IMG/VR virus record: IMGVR_UViG_3300004463_000226
Location: 124,001 to 188,000 of that record
DNA: 64,000 nucleotides
Reading direction: 5' to 3' (one strand)
Source of the DNA: a virus
Below the pieces are notes generated by a model that was not told the DNA's origin, ran no database searches, and saw only the letters and a list, made by a program, of their open reading frames with translations. Below, one piece after another: positions 24,135 to 31,989 of this stretch. The position numbers and the translations under genes were made by a program. Every line of letters begins with the position of its first letter. Position 1 is the first letter of the stretch.

Positions 24135-24590
24135 ATGATACAGACAACATTTACCTATTATAATCATGAACCTGAAATTGAATTAGGTAGGGGTTTTAAA
24201 ACCCCTACCGTGTATCCAAGTGATAATGTAGGGGAATTAGTTCTATCATTGGATTATGAAGTAATTCAATACATATATCATTATAGACCATGGAATAGAA
24301 CAGAAACACCTAAACAAGAATTCATAGATAAAATAGTTTCTTTAGCGGGGACTGAACATGTAAACTATTTGGTGCTAAATGAACTCTTTAATCAAAAAGT
24401 GTATTTCGATTTAAGGTTTATGGAAGAACCCGAGACTGACATTCATATGTCATATACAGAAATAATGCCTTATGGTGACGATTTACAATGTATTATCAAA
24501 CATCCTTACACAATTAAATTAAGAGCAAAGGTCACTTCTATCAAATTACCAGAGGAGAATAAAAAATGCCAATCAACTTGGAAATTATAG
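24135..24590 (+). CDS. Hypothetical protein with an internal palindrome in its gene
   Basis: 151 residues, unknown family, nine bases after the beta-prime gene with AGGAGG before its ATG. Its early codons contain a 24-bp perfect palindrome (24186-24209). The 3' end overlaps the start of a small membrane-protein gene in another frame. Co-transcribed with the RNA polymerase subunit, but no sequence link to transcription is seen. Confidence 0.65.
   Translation: MIQTTFTYYNHEPEIELGRGFKTPTVYPSDNVGELVLSLDYEVIQYIYHYRPWNRTETPKQEFIDKIVSLAGTEHVNYLVLNELFNQKVYFDLRFMEEPETDIHMSYTEIMPYGDDLQCIIKHPYTIKLRAKVTSIKLPEENKKCQSTWKL
24186..24209. repeat. 24-bp perfect palindrome inside a coding region
   Basis: GGTAGGGGTTTT followed at once by its exact complement. 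The RNA could form a stem with a TTTTAAAA centre, and the DNA could be a dimeric protein-binding site. Confidence 0.8.
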
Positions 24591-24739
24591 CATCATCTAT
24601 TGCACTATTATGTGCTATCGGTTCACTTACATTTGGGATACTTACTGTACTGAGTGCTAGAAGATTTAAAAAACAACAAGATGAAGCAAATGCTGAATTA
24701 GATAAGAGACTTGCTGAGATCGAAAAAGGAGGAAAATAA
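24566..24739 (+). CDS. Small single-pass membrane protein
   Basis: 57 residues: a short polar start, a membrane segment at about 6-29 (IIASSIALLCAIGSLTFGIL), then a charged, helical cytoplasmic tail (KKQQDEANAELDKRLAEIEKGG). GAGGAG lies nine bases before the ATG. It overlaps the upstream gene by 25 bases in another frame and its tail contains the ribosome site of the next gene. Such short membrane proteins with a coiled tail are common near lysis, superinfection-exclusion and anti-defence genes, but its role is not decided by sequence. Confidence 0.6.
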   Translation: MPINLEIIASSIALLCAIGSLTFGILTVLSARRFKKQQDEANAELDKRLAEIEKGGK

Positions 24740-24740
24740 A

Positions 24741-25037
24741 ATGGAAGAAGTAAAAGATCTTAAAAGTGTTGTTGGTAACCATGCGGGAATACCTTTTACG
24801 GATGAAGACAGTGATTCAATGCAGAAATCAATGAAGTTTTTAATAGATTTATTAAAGGAAGATGATGTAACAGGAGCTCTTAAGGATATTGAAGCAAAGA
24901 AACCAGTATCTATGCAAAAAATTATACGAGATGAATTAGTATTATGGATTGATTGTAATGACGCTGAGGAGGTTTCAAAGAAGATAGCTAATAACTTGAG
25001 ATCTCTATTTATAGGAGGAACTAAGTATGAAGACTGA
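24741..25037 (+). CDS. Hypothetical acidic helical protein
   Basis: 98 residues starting MEEVKDLKSVVG, ten bases after AAAGGAGG. Mostly helical. It overlaps the next gene by 11 bases. Part of the small-gene cluster between RNA polymerase beta-prime and the Acb2/Tad1 gene. Function unknown. Confidence 0.6.
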   Translation: MEEVKDLKSVVGNHAGIPFTDEDSDSMQKSMKFLIDLLKEDDVTGALKDIEAKKPVSMQKIIRDELVLWIDCNDAEEVSKKIANNLRSLFIGGTKYED

Positions 25038-25311
25038 CACATTAATTGAGATAAATAATTCTCGATTACTAAAACATGTAGCTGATGAGATAAGAGCAAT
25101 ACCTGAAATTAAACCACTTTCTGAAGAAGACCAAGCAAGAAAATTTCTTGAAACCGTGCGTCAAAATCTGTGTATGTCTCTAAGCGTTCCTGTTGAAATA
25201 CTTAATGAATGTTTTGAAGGTAGTAAAGCTCAAGCTACATTTAAAATGGCTGCTACAAAAGAGGCTTTAGAAATGTTTCCAGATGCTGAAATAGATACAA
25301 ATAAAAAATAA
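25027..25311 (+). CDS. Hypothetical helical protein
   Basis: 94 residues, helical, no motif. ATAGGAGG precedes the ATG and the gene overlaps its neighbour's end, so it is co-translated with it. Function unknown. Confidence 0.6.
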   Translation: MKTDTLIEINNSRLLKHVADEIRAIPEIKPLSEEDQARKFLETVRQNLCMSLSVPVEILNECFEGSKAQATFKMAATKEALEMFPDAEIDTNKK

Positions 25312-25358
25312 TTAATGTTGTAACATCATATTGAAACCATTTGAGAGGGGAAACTAAG

Positions 25359-25709
25359 ATGAGAGAGAACGTAGAATCTATTAAAACATCTGAACACACA
25401 TTTATTACACATGAGGCTGAAGTTAAATTTAATGCGCCGCATCATTTTGTTGTACATGATAAAGGTGGACAGATCCTGAGTCTGGTAAATTTTCAATTAG
25501 GACCTATCAAGGAAGCTGGTGTTAACGGCGTTACAAATGAAGATTTACTTCACATGGTTAGATTGCGCCTAGAAGGATTCCAGGCTAGTGAATTTAAATG
25601 CGATGAAAATCAACAGGCATTAGATCATATCATTGCTGCTATTGCATCTTTAGAATCACGTACAAAGAAGCGTCTTGAGCGCGGCGTTGAAGGAACACAT
25701 ACTGTTTAA
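25359..25709 (+). CDS. Acb2/Tad1-family cyclic nucleotide sponge (anti-CBASS or anti-Thoeris)
   Basis: 116 residues. The C-terminal two thirds carry the family pattern: FQLGPIKEAGVNGVTNEDLL near residue 45, F..S.F.C.EN..AL in the middle, then a helix ending in RGVEGTHTV. That ending is the hallmark of Acb2 (T4 Vs.4) and of the Acb2/Tad1 hairpin family, once misnamed ABC ATPase. Acb2 binds cyclic di- and trinucleotides and so blocks CBASS; Tad1 binds gcADPR and blocks Thoeris. Which ligand applies here cannot be told by eye; the extra 30 residues at the start look more like Tad1. The start at 25359 follows GAGAGGGG. Located among small genes in an accessory cluster, as expected of a counter-defence gene. 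Confidence 0.85.
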   Translation: MRENVESIKTSEHTFITHEAEVKFNAPHHFVVHDKGGQILSLVNFQLGPIKEAGVNGVTNEDLLHMVRLRLEGFQASEFKCDENQQALDHIIAAIASLESRTKKRLERGVEGTHTV

Positions 25710-25725
25710 ATAAGCTACATATGAG

Positions 25726-25753
25726 GCAAGGGTAAATTTACCCTTGCTTTATT
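25726..25753 (+). terminator. Terminator after the Acb2/Tad1 gene
   Basis: GCAAGGG...CCCTTGC hairpin, part of a 22-bp palindrome (25726-25747), followed by TTTATTATT. Confidence 0.75.
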
Positions 25754-25784
25754 ATTAAAATATTCTATTAGGGAGAGAAACCAA

Positions 25785-26330
25785 ATGGCAAATACAATTC
25801 CAATTCATTTTACATCAGAGTCTTTCAAGCAGTTAACACATTATCTGTTTGATGAAATTAAAACTATAAATAAACAAATAAACGATTATAATATGGCATT
25901 GTCTTCTAAGGCTGTTGCTGGCGACAGACAGGCTGGATTAGATGCATTACAAAACATTTCACTTCTTGGTTTAAAGGTCGGTAAGTTATCTATATGCCTT
26001 TATTCTCTTGAGGTAGCCAATGGACGGATGAAGCCATCTAGTTTAGAAAAACCCTATAATCTACATATTGAGGTAGAGAATGCTATTCTCATCAGGGAAT
26101 GCTTGACGGAGGCATTAGTTGAAATATCCAATAATCTTAACAGCTCTATGTTCATAGTACAATCAGCAGTACAGCTAAACACAACACAAGAACAATCAAC
26201 AACTAAGTATATTGATGAAATTCGTGTGGCTAGTGCTGAGTTGAGTAAATTCAGCGATCTCCTTAGTCGAGTTGAAACTGGATTAGTAAATTATGCAAGA
26301 CAAGTTAGTGTAGGATTAATTAAGGAATAA
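25785..26330 (+). CDS. Hypothetical helical protein
   Basis: 181 residues, helical throughout, flanked by two terminators and so a single-gene unit. AGGGAGAG precedes the ATG. It may be distantly related to the two tandem proteins downstream, but I cannot show it. Function unknown. Confidence 0.65.
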   Translation: MANTIPIHFTSESFKQLTHYLFDEIKTINKQINDYNMALSSKAVAGDRQAGLDALQNISLLGLKVGKLSICLYSLEVANGRMKPSSLEKPYNLHIEVENAILIRECLTEALVEISNNLNSSMFIVQSAVQLNTTQEQSTTKYIDEIRVASAELSKFSDLLSRVETGLVNYARQVSVGLIKE

Positions 26331-26358
26331 GAGAGTTCACACTCTCTTATTCTTTTTT
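26326..26358 (+). terminator. Terminator
   Basis: An 11-bp stem (26326-26336 with 26341-26351), TCAC loop, then CTTTTTT. Confidence 0.85.
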
Positions 26359-26386
26359 ATAACGCAAAATTAGGAGGAAAAAAATA

Positions 26387-26914
26387 ATGGAGTATTCAAT
26401 CAGTATCGATAGGGGTTTAGATTATGTGTTACGTATGATTTTTAATAAAGTTAAAAGGGAGAATGAAGATACTGTTAAGATTTTAGAGTATTTCAATTAT
26501 GCCAAAGAGGAATTCACTAGGATAACAACAAATGATCCTTTTAGATCAGAGAAAAGAATCATTCTCACTATGGATGAAAAACTGATAAATATTTTAATAG
26601 AATACATTGATATGGAGATTGCTATGTGGTCTTCTTGGGAAAAAGACAACAATCAATATTTAGATGACTATATTACAGAGTATACTGAGGTATATAAACA
26701 AGCGCTTGTTGCAAAAATACCTAAAGCAGATGAATATATAAAATTAGATAAAGGTCGTATCTATGAGTTACTAGACTCTATTGATCATAATGCTGAAATA
26801 GTATTTGATTATAAGCAACTTCGTGCAGCATTAGCAGGAGATGATATGTTATTTGTACATGTAGAGTTGAGTATGGAACATCATAGGTACTATACAATAG
26901 TTGATGAGTATTGA
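26387..26914 (+). CDS. Hypothetical protein, first of a tandem pair
   Basis: 175 residues, helical and acidic. Its last about 55 residues (YIKLDKGRIYELLD... then LFVHVELSMEHHRYY) match the end of the next protein (YIKIDRDYVVLGLM... then LFVDVEISWKDHHLF). AGGAGG precedes the ATG. Function unknown; the duplication suggests accessory genes under diversifying pressure. Confidence 0.65.
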   Translation: MEYSISIDRGLDYVLRMIFNKVKRENEDTVKILEYFNYAKEEFTRITTNDPFRSEKRIILTMDEKLINILIEYIDMEIAMWSSWEKDNNQYLDDYITEYTEVYKQALVAKIPKADEYIKLDKGRIYELLDSIDHNAEIVFDYKQLRAALAGDDMLFVHVELSMEHHRYYTIVDEY

Positions 26915-26928
26915 TTGGAGGAATATAG

Positions 26929-27459
26929 ATGCCTAAAAAATTTAAATTAAACTTCTCATTACTTGATGCGGTTTCAGATATAGTGGAATCATTAAATAGT
27001 TTAATCAATGATGATAGTAGTATAGTAAATAAATATCTAAAAGATCTTGATGATAAAATAAGTGCATTTTTTGATAACCCTGATAAAACAGTGTATTTTG
27101 ATAAGGATGGAATGGATGTTGAAATAGATAATGATACTATATATGGAATCCTTTGTGCTATAGAAACAGATATTGGAGAACTACAAGAAACGATTGAAGC
27201 AATAGGAGATGATTTAAAGGAATATATAAAAAGACGTGATACTATAATAACCAAATTAGAAGGACAAAATATACCTAATTACCAGGATTATATTAAAATA
27301 GATAGGGACTATGTAGTTCTGGGATTGATGGATATAGTTGATTTCCAAAGAGAAATATTCCACTTAAAAGCCCTTCGTAACACTTTAACAGAAGGCGGAT
27401 CTTTATTTGTTGATGTAGAGATATCTTGGAAAGATCATCATTTATTCACAGACATGTAG
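26929..27459 (+). CDS. Hypothetical protein, second of a tandem pair
   Basis: 176 residues, helical with a long coiled-coil-like middle, same fold plan as the preceding gene and a conserved C-terminal strand FVDVEISWKDHH. TTGGAGG precedes the ATG. The transcript ends at the terminator that overlaps its stop. Confidence 0.65.
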   Translation: MPKKFKLNFSLLDAVSDIVESLNSLINDDSSIVNKYLKDLDDKISAFFDNPDKTVYFDKDGMDVEIDNDTIYGILCAIETDIGELQETIEAIGDDLKEYIKRRDTIITKLEGQNIPNYQDYIKIDRDYVVLGLMDIVDFQREIFHLKALRNTLTEGGSLFVDVEISWKDHHLFTDM

Positions 27460-27489
27460 AGAACCTTCAGGTTCTCTATTTTTTTATTT
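27457..27489 (+). terminator. Terminator
   Basis: A 9-bp stem (27457-27465 with 27470-27478), TTCA loop, then a T-rich tract of about ten bases. Confidence 0.85.
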
Positions 27490-27527
27490 TGGAATCAACT
27501 TTATAATAATGAAAGGGTGGAGGTCAT

Positions 27528-27992
27528 ATGACTAAAAATTTAGCAATTGGAAATAAAACAGGTATGATTAAACATCATCATTTAGATGGATTTGAGTTAT
27601 TTACTACATTTGATTTTGAGGACAATTTACTAGTTATAACGGTATCAAATAAATCAGTAAGAGAAAATGAATTGTTTGTAGAAAAAAACAGTAGACGTGG
27701 ATTCCAGCTTACTGATATTGATAGATTAAGAGATATAACATTTAAGCTCGTTAATGCTACTGATAGTAAAATGTATTTATTTTCACCAGTAGATCCTCAT
27801 GGATTTTGTGCTCGTCATGACTATATACAGTTAGATATATCAGATAAAGCCTACATGTTCCACGGACTACTAGGTCTATATGAACCAATAGAAGAAGGCT
27901 CATATGTTATGTTTAATCTAGATTCTATAACATCAAAAAGTTTATTTAATATAGCTATGCATAGATTTATTGAGGATAAGTTTGGATCATGA
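27528..27992 (+). CDS. Hypothetical protein upstream of the helicase
   Basis: 154 residues, probably globular alpha/beta, no motif recognised. GGGTGGAGG lies five bases before the ATG. It is 11 bases upstream of the SF2 helicase gene and probably shares its transcript, so a role with the helicase is possible. Confidence 0.65.
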   Translation: MTKNLAIGNKTGMIKHHHLDGFELFTTFDFEDNLLVITVSNKSVRENELFVEKNSRRGFQLTDIDRLRDITFKLVNATDSKMYLFSPVDPHGFCARHDYIQLDISDKAYMFHGLLGLYEPIEEGSYVMFNLDSITSKSLFNIAMHRFIEDKFGS

Positions 27993-28003
27993 GGTGAGTA
28001 TAT

Positions 28004-29455
28004 ATGACAAAAGATGTAATTAATGTTAAACATTCATCAATCGTAATACCTAATTATAATCTAGGTGATTGTGAGAAACTTGAGAATATGCTGTCAGTAT
28101 GGGATGATATTTATTATAAAATGGATAATATAGGATTCCATTACAATGAAGAAAAAAGAGAATTACTTTTGCCTAGAGGATTAGAATTAGGGCATTTAGA
28201 AAGTTATTTTAGAAGACCTTTACAATTTGATCGTAATGCTGACGAATCTGATCCAGCATCATATAAGTTAAAGGTTGAACCTAGAAGCGATATACAAAGA
28301 AAATCAATCTCATTTTTATTAGGCGAGGGTGATTTCGCTTATACTAAACAACACACCCAATTGACTTTAAACCTTGATACAGGTGACGGTAAGACGTACT
28401 GTGTCATTGCTGCTTTAACCTTTATGAGAACAAAATCAATGATTATTTCCCATACAGATAATATTAAGAATCAGTGGAAAGAATCAATAATAAAGATGAC
28501 TAATATTGATGAAAAGTTTATCTTTAACATTGATGGAAGTTCCACTATAAAGAAGTTAATGAAGTTAGAGAAACTTCCATATAAGATTTATTTAGTAAAT
28601 CATGGAACGATTCGTAGCTATGGTAAGAAACATGGTTGGGATAAAGTAACTGAGTTATTCAAGAAATTAAGAATAGGTGTTAAAGTATTTGATGAAGCAC
28701 ATCTGGAATTTGAGAATCTAATGAAAACGGATCTTCATACAAATACAAAGAAAACTATTTATCTTACAGCCAACTTTGAACGTTCTGAGCATAAACAGAA
28801 TCGTGTATTTAATCTTTGCTTTAAGAATATAGCTAAATATGGCGTAGAGACAAAGAAAGAGAAACGTAAACATATTGTCTACGTTCCTGTATTCTTTGAC
28901 TCAAAACCTACATTAGAAGATAGAGCTAATATGAGGGGAAGAAAGGGTTGGTTCGATAAGAATAAGTATAGTGATTATCTAATAGGTAAACAAATATTCT
29001 TTGATGTCCTTAAGTGGTTGGTTGACTTCTTTAACGATAAAGAAGGAAGAATGTTAATCATGGTATCTAAGATAAATGCTACTGAAGCCGTCCGTGATTA
29101 CCTAACTCATGTTATAGATAATAAAACTATAGGAGTATATAATTCACAAGTAAGCGATGAAGTTAAATCCAAAGTACTACATATGGATATTATCTCATCT
29201 ACTCCTAAGTCAATGGGAACTGGTACAGATATTCCTAAACTTAGATTCTCTATTAACGCTGAACCATATACATCATCTATATCAGCTAATCAATTCTCTG
29301 GTCGCTTAAGGGAATATGGTGAAGATGAATTCACATTCTATTTAGAATTAATAGATAGAGGATTTCCTGATGTTGTCAATATGTATAAGAAACGTTTTCC
29401 TAAATTTAAAAAGAAGTGTCATAGTATTAAAGAATTGACTTATAAGGCGGAATGA
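28004..29455 (+). CDS. Superfamily 2 DEAH-box helicase (UvsW-like)
   Basis: 483-residue ATP-dependent helicase. Motif I is LDTGDGKT (124-131), motif II the DEAH box at 230-233, motif III reads LTAN instead of the usual TAT, and motif VI reads QFSGRLRE where most SF2 enzymes have QxxGRxxR, so the last arginine is replaced. The N-terminal about 90 residues are a separate small domain, as in T4 UvsW. Enzymes of this type unwind recombination intermediates and stalled forks. The changed motif VI may mean modified ATP coupling. It overlaps the next gene by ATGA. Confidence 0.8.
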   Translation: MTKDVINVKHSSIVIPNYNLGDCEKLENMLSVWDDIYYKMDNIGFHYNEEKRELLLPRGLELGHLESYFRRPLQFDRNADESDPASYKLKVEPRSDIQRKSISFLLGEGDFAYTKQHTQLTLNLDTGDGKTYCVIAALTFMRTKSMIISHTDNIKNQWKESIIKMTNIDEKFIFNIDGSSTIKKLMKLEKLPYKIYLVNHGTIRSYGKKHGWDKVTELFKKLRIGVKVFDEAHLEFENLMKTDLHTNTKKTIYLTANFERSEHKQNRVFNLCFKNIAKYGVETKKEKRKHIVYVPVFFDSKPTLEDRANMRGRKGWFDKNKYSDYLIGKQIFFDVLKWLVDFFNDKEGRMLIMVSKINATEAVRDYLTHVIDNKTIGVYNSQVSDEVKSKVLHMDIISSTPKSMGTGTDIPKLRFSINAEPYTSSISANQFSGRLREYGEDEFTFYLELIDRGFPDVVNMYKKRFPKFKKKCHSIKELTYKAE

Positions 29456-29829
29456 TAACAATGAATATACAGTATGTTATAGATCTTATACTAGAGAAAT
29501 CTATCTTAACAAAGTATAAAACTGATTTTAAACATCTCGATGGAATCAATCAGGTAGGCATTGCCACATTGTTGAATAATAATATTTATTCATATGATTT
29601 CTTGGTCAATCTTGTCACAAAAGGAATACAATGCTTTGAATTTAGGAAGCGTTCTAGTATACCTTATCTAATAGACGGACACATTACAGTATCAGTATAC
29701 TTATATACACAAGATGATAAATTCATAATAAAACCATTGGAATTATGGGAAGGTAATAAGGGTTATGAATTTAAAACAGAAGAAGAATTAATTTCTATAT
29801 TGACAGAACTAGAATTATTAAAACTGTAA
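29452..29829 (+). CDS. Hypothetical protein
   Basis: About 125 residues, unknown family. The ATG at 29452 forms an ATGA overlap with the helicase stop; an in-frame ATG at 29461 is an alternative start. Co-translated with the helicase. Confidence 0.6.
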   Translation: MITMNIQYVIDLILEKSILTKYKTDFKHLDGINQVGIATLLNNNIYSYDFLVNLVTKGIQCFEFRKRSSIPYLIDGHITVSVYLYTQDDKFIIKPLELWEGNKGYEFKTEEELISILTELELLKL

Positions 29830-29842
29830 ATGGAGGATTATC

Positions 29843-30196
29843 ATGGGAAAACATAAAAAGAAAAAGTTGACTAAGTTAGCTCTTTTAAAATGTGAAAAGG
29901 ATATGATTATTAGCGGCAGAAACGCAGATGGTTCTCCTGATACTTGTTTCCATAAGGATACAAGTTATTTATTTGTCGTTGATGAAAAGAAAGAAGAAAT
30001 GTTTATCGTGAATGAAACAGGAGAAGTCCATTTCATGGATGCTCCTGATAGTAATGATGAATTAGTTTCAGAATTTGAGGCTGAGTACTTTAATGTAGTT
30101 AAAGTAGGTAAACCATCAGAGTTTGATCTTGATGAATTCACTTTAATGAAGTTAGAGAAGCTTTATAAAGAAAGATATGAATATTCAGAAGATTAA
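29843..30196 (+). CDS. Hypothetical protein with basic N-terminus
   Basis: 117 residues: a lysine-rich start (GKHKKKKLTKL), a small alpha/beta body and an acidic end. TGGAGG precedes the ATG. Last gene of the plus-strand run, before the terminator at 30279-30319. Function unknown. Confidence 0.6.
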   Translation: MGKHKKKKLTKLALLKCEKDMIISGRNADGSPDTCFHKDTSYLFVVDEKKEEMFIVNETGEVHFMDAPDSNDELVSEFEAEYFNVVKVGKPSEFDLDEFTLMKLEKLYKERYEYSED

Positions 30197-30278
30197 TTAA
30201 ATTTAATTAAGCATATAACATATAAGTAATTGCACGGATATTATCCCCTTAATACCCAGCATCGAAATTCGAAACATT

Positions 30279-30319
30279 ATATCCATAGATACGAAAAGTA
30301 TCTATGGATATATTTTTTT
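30279..30319 (+). terminator. Terminator closing the 22-30 kb plus-strand run
   Basis: A 14-bp perfect stem (30279-30292 with 30298-30311), then ATTTTTTT. The 80 bases before it hold no gene. Confidence 0.9.
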
Positions 30320-30320
30320 G

Positions 30321-31046
30321 TCAAATAATGATGAATTGGTCAGCTTCCATATGGTAAACATCGCGCCATTTATCTAATAGTGCTTCACGATCATCTTTAG
30401 CACTCGACCAATCATCTATATGAAGATTAATAGTTCCATGTGCTGTTTGTAAAGAATCGTAATGTTTTAACACACCATATAAAAATTGCTTAATGTCTAA
30501 TATAGCAAGCTGTTCAAAACTTTGCCATGCTGTATTAGGTATGGATGAGAAATTATCAAAATGCTCTAATGCAAATTCAATTGATAACTGATTAGCCATG
30601 GTTGTCATATTATATAAATACAGTAAATTCGGTTCAACAAATTTAAATGTGAACGAAGGAACTGCTGTAGATAATAAGTTAGCACCAGCTTGAGCCATCA
30701 TTAGTGAATCATACATATCAAGAGATTCATCCATAATAGGATTTAAGATACCATTACCTAATAGCTTGTTTTGTTGTGTTACTTTTCTAATGTAAAGGAT
30801 TTTTCTATCACCAAATACATTAGGGATTTCATAAATAGATTCATTATAATGAGACTTTAAACATTTGAACTCATTAAGATTCAAATCAAGTTTCATTACA
30901 TGAGGATAAAATTGACTATATGTTTTAAGAGTTTTTATCTTAAGAACATCCATCAACGTTTTATTTTCATCTTCAAACGGTAGAGCAATACCATAAATTC
31001 CCAAGTCCATTTTAAGAGCAGTAAGAAATTCACTAACATTATACAT
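30321..31046 (-). CDS. Hypothetical protein coupled to the prohead protease
   Basis: 241 residues, unknown family, 12 bases downstream of the prohead protease gene with AGGGAGGG before its ATG. The location, in a two-gene late operon that shares a divergent promoter region with the core/scaffold and capsid genes, makes a head-assembly or head-completion role likely, but this is context only. Confidence 0.65.
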   Translation of the reverse strand: MYNVSEFLTALKMDLGIYGIALPFEDENKTLMDVLKIKTLKTYSQFYPHVMKLDLNLNEFKCLKSHYNESIYEIPNVFGDRKILYIRKVTQQNKLLGNGILNPIMDESLDMYDSLMMAQAGANLLSTAVPSFTFKFVEPNLLYLYNMTTMANQLSIEFALEHFDNFSSIPNTAWQSFEQLAILDIKQFLYGVLKHYDSLQTAHGTINLHIDDWSSAKDDREALLDKWRDVYHMEADQFIII

Positions 31047-31058
31047 ACTGTCCCTCCC

Positions 31059-31895
31059 TTAGAATCTTCCCATATAACGACGAACTTCATGCTTAATAAC
31101 ATCCTCTATTTTAACAGCATATTTTTTGTTAGCACCCTCTGTCAGGATAACATGACTTAAGTCAGAAGATAAAGTCATTGTTTGAGTACTAACTTCACAA
31201 ATATTAGAAACCAACTTAACGTTAGCCGATTCCATTTTAATAAAGTCTGCTATTTGAGCCTCTGTAACTGGAACTAGAGCTGATTCGGTAACAGTATTAC
31301 CATCAGCTTTAACAGACTGCATAATCTTTTGAATTGGCTTAGATTGATCACGATATGCAGTATTGTGGCTAGGTAGAATAACCCAGTCATAGGTAACAAT
31401 ATGACATTTGGAACGCATTAATGAACTTCCATCTGCTTGTTTAATTAATGATGCTAATGCACGTAAACTAAATGCAGGCTCCATTCCTTGCAGAATATTC
31501 TTTGTCATCTTTGTTCCATATCCACCATCATCAAGGGTCTCAACTTCACCTTTTAAGAAGTTTCCTTCAACTCTAAAGTTGTTAATACGATGCGATGTTA
31601 ATTTTGGATCAATTGTTAAGATACGAGCAACATCTGTTGAATGTGGGTGTCCAGCCTCACCTTGCCAAGTATTTTTTTGGATTAATTCTTGGATATGAGG
31701 TGCCTGAAGTGACTCAGCCATTGGACCACCAGCATAGTTACGCTTATTACGGTTTTGCTTATTAAACTCTTGAAGCACTGTGTCAAATTTGACATAGAAC
31801 AGACCTTGTTTATCATAGACTTGTAAGTTCTGTGGTTTAACAGGATCTGTCGTAGCCTCCATTATTAGATAAGCAGCTACTTCATTTTTTTGCAT
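31059..31895 (-). CDS. Prohead maturation protease (serine protease)
   Basis: 278-residue protease that would cleave scaffold and capsid proteins during head maturation. The fold family (herpes assemblin-like, T4 gp21/HK97 gp4) is suggested by GEAGHPHS with catalytic His83 and GMEPAFSLRAL with catalytic Ser143, about 60 residues apart as in that family. AAGGAG precedes the ATG and an AACA(N6)TA promoter lies 30 bases upstream. Its place beside scaffold-like genes and the major capsid gene fits. Confidence 0.85.
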   Translation of the reverse strand: MQKNEVAAYLIMEATTDPVKPQNLQVYDKQGLFYVKFDTVLQEFNKQNRNKRNYAGGPMAESLQAPHIQELIQKNTWQGEAGHPHSTDVARILTIDPKLTSHRINNFRVEGNFLKGEVETLDDGGYGTKMTKNILQGMEPAFSLRALASLIKQADGSSLMRSKCHIVTYDWVILPSHNTAYRDQSKPIQKIMQSVKADGNTVTESALVPVTEAQIADFIKMESANVKLVSNICEVSTQTMTLSSDLSHVILTEGANKKYAVKIEDVIKHEVRRYMGRF

Positions 31896-31925
31896 GTTCT
31901 CAACTCCTTATGACACTAATTTATT

Positions 31926-31937
31926 TAATCTATTGTT
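31926..31937 (-). promoter_or_regulatory. AACA(N6)TA late promoter (protease operon)
   Basis: AACAATAGATTA on the minus strand, 30 bases before the ATG at 31895, back to back with the plus-strand element at 31953. Confidence 0.65.
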
Positions 31938-31952
31938 GTTTTTTTGGTCTAC

Positions 31953-31964
31953 AACAAATATTTA
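31953..31964 (+). promoter_or_regulatory. AACA(N6)TA late promoter (scaffold-capsid operon)
   Basis: AACAAATATTTA, 25 bases before the ATG at 31990; identical to the element at 20171. Confidence 0.65.
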
Positions 31965-31989
31965 AATAAATTTGCAAAGGATGTGACAT

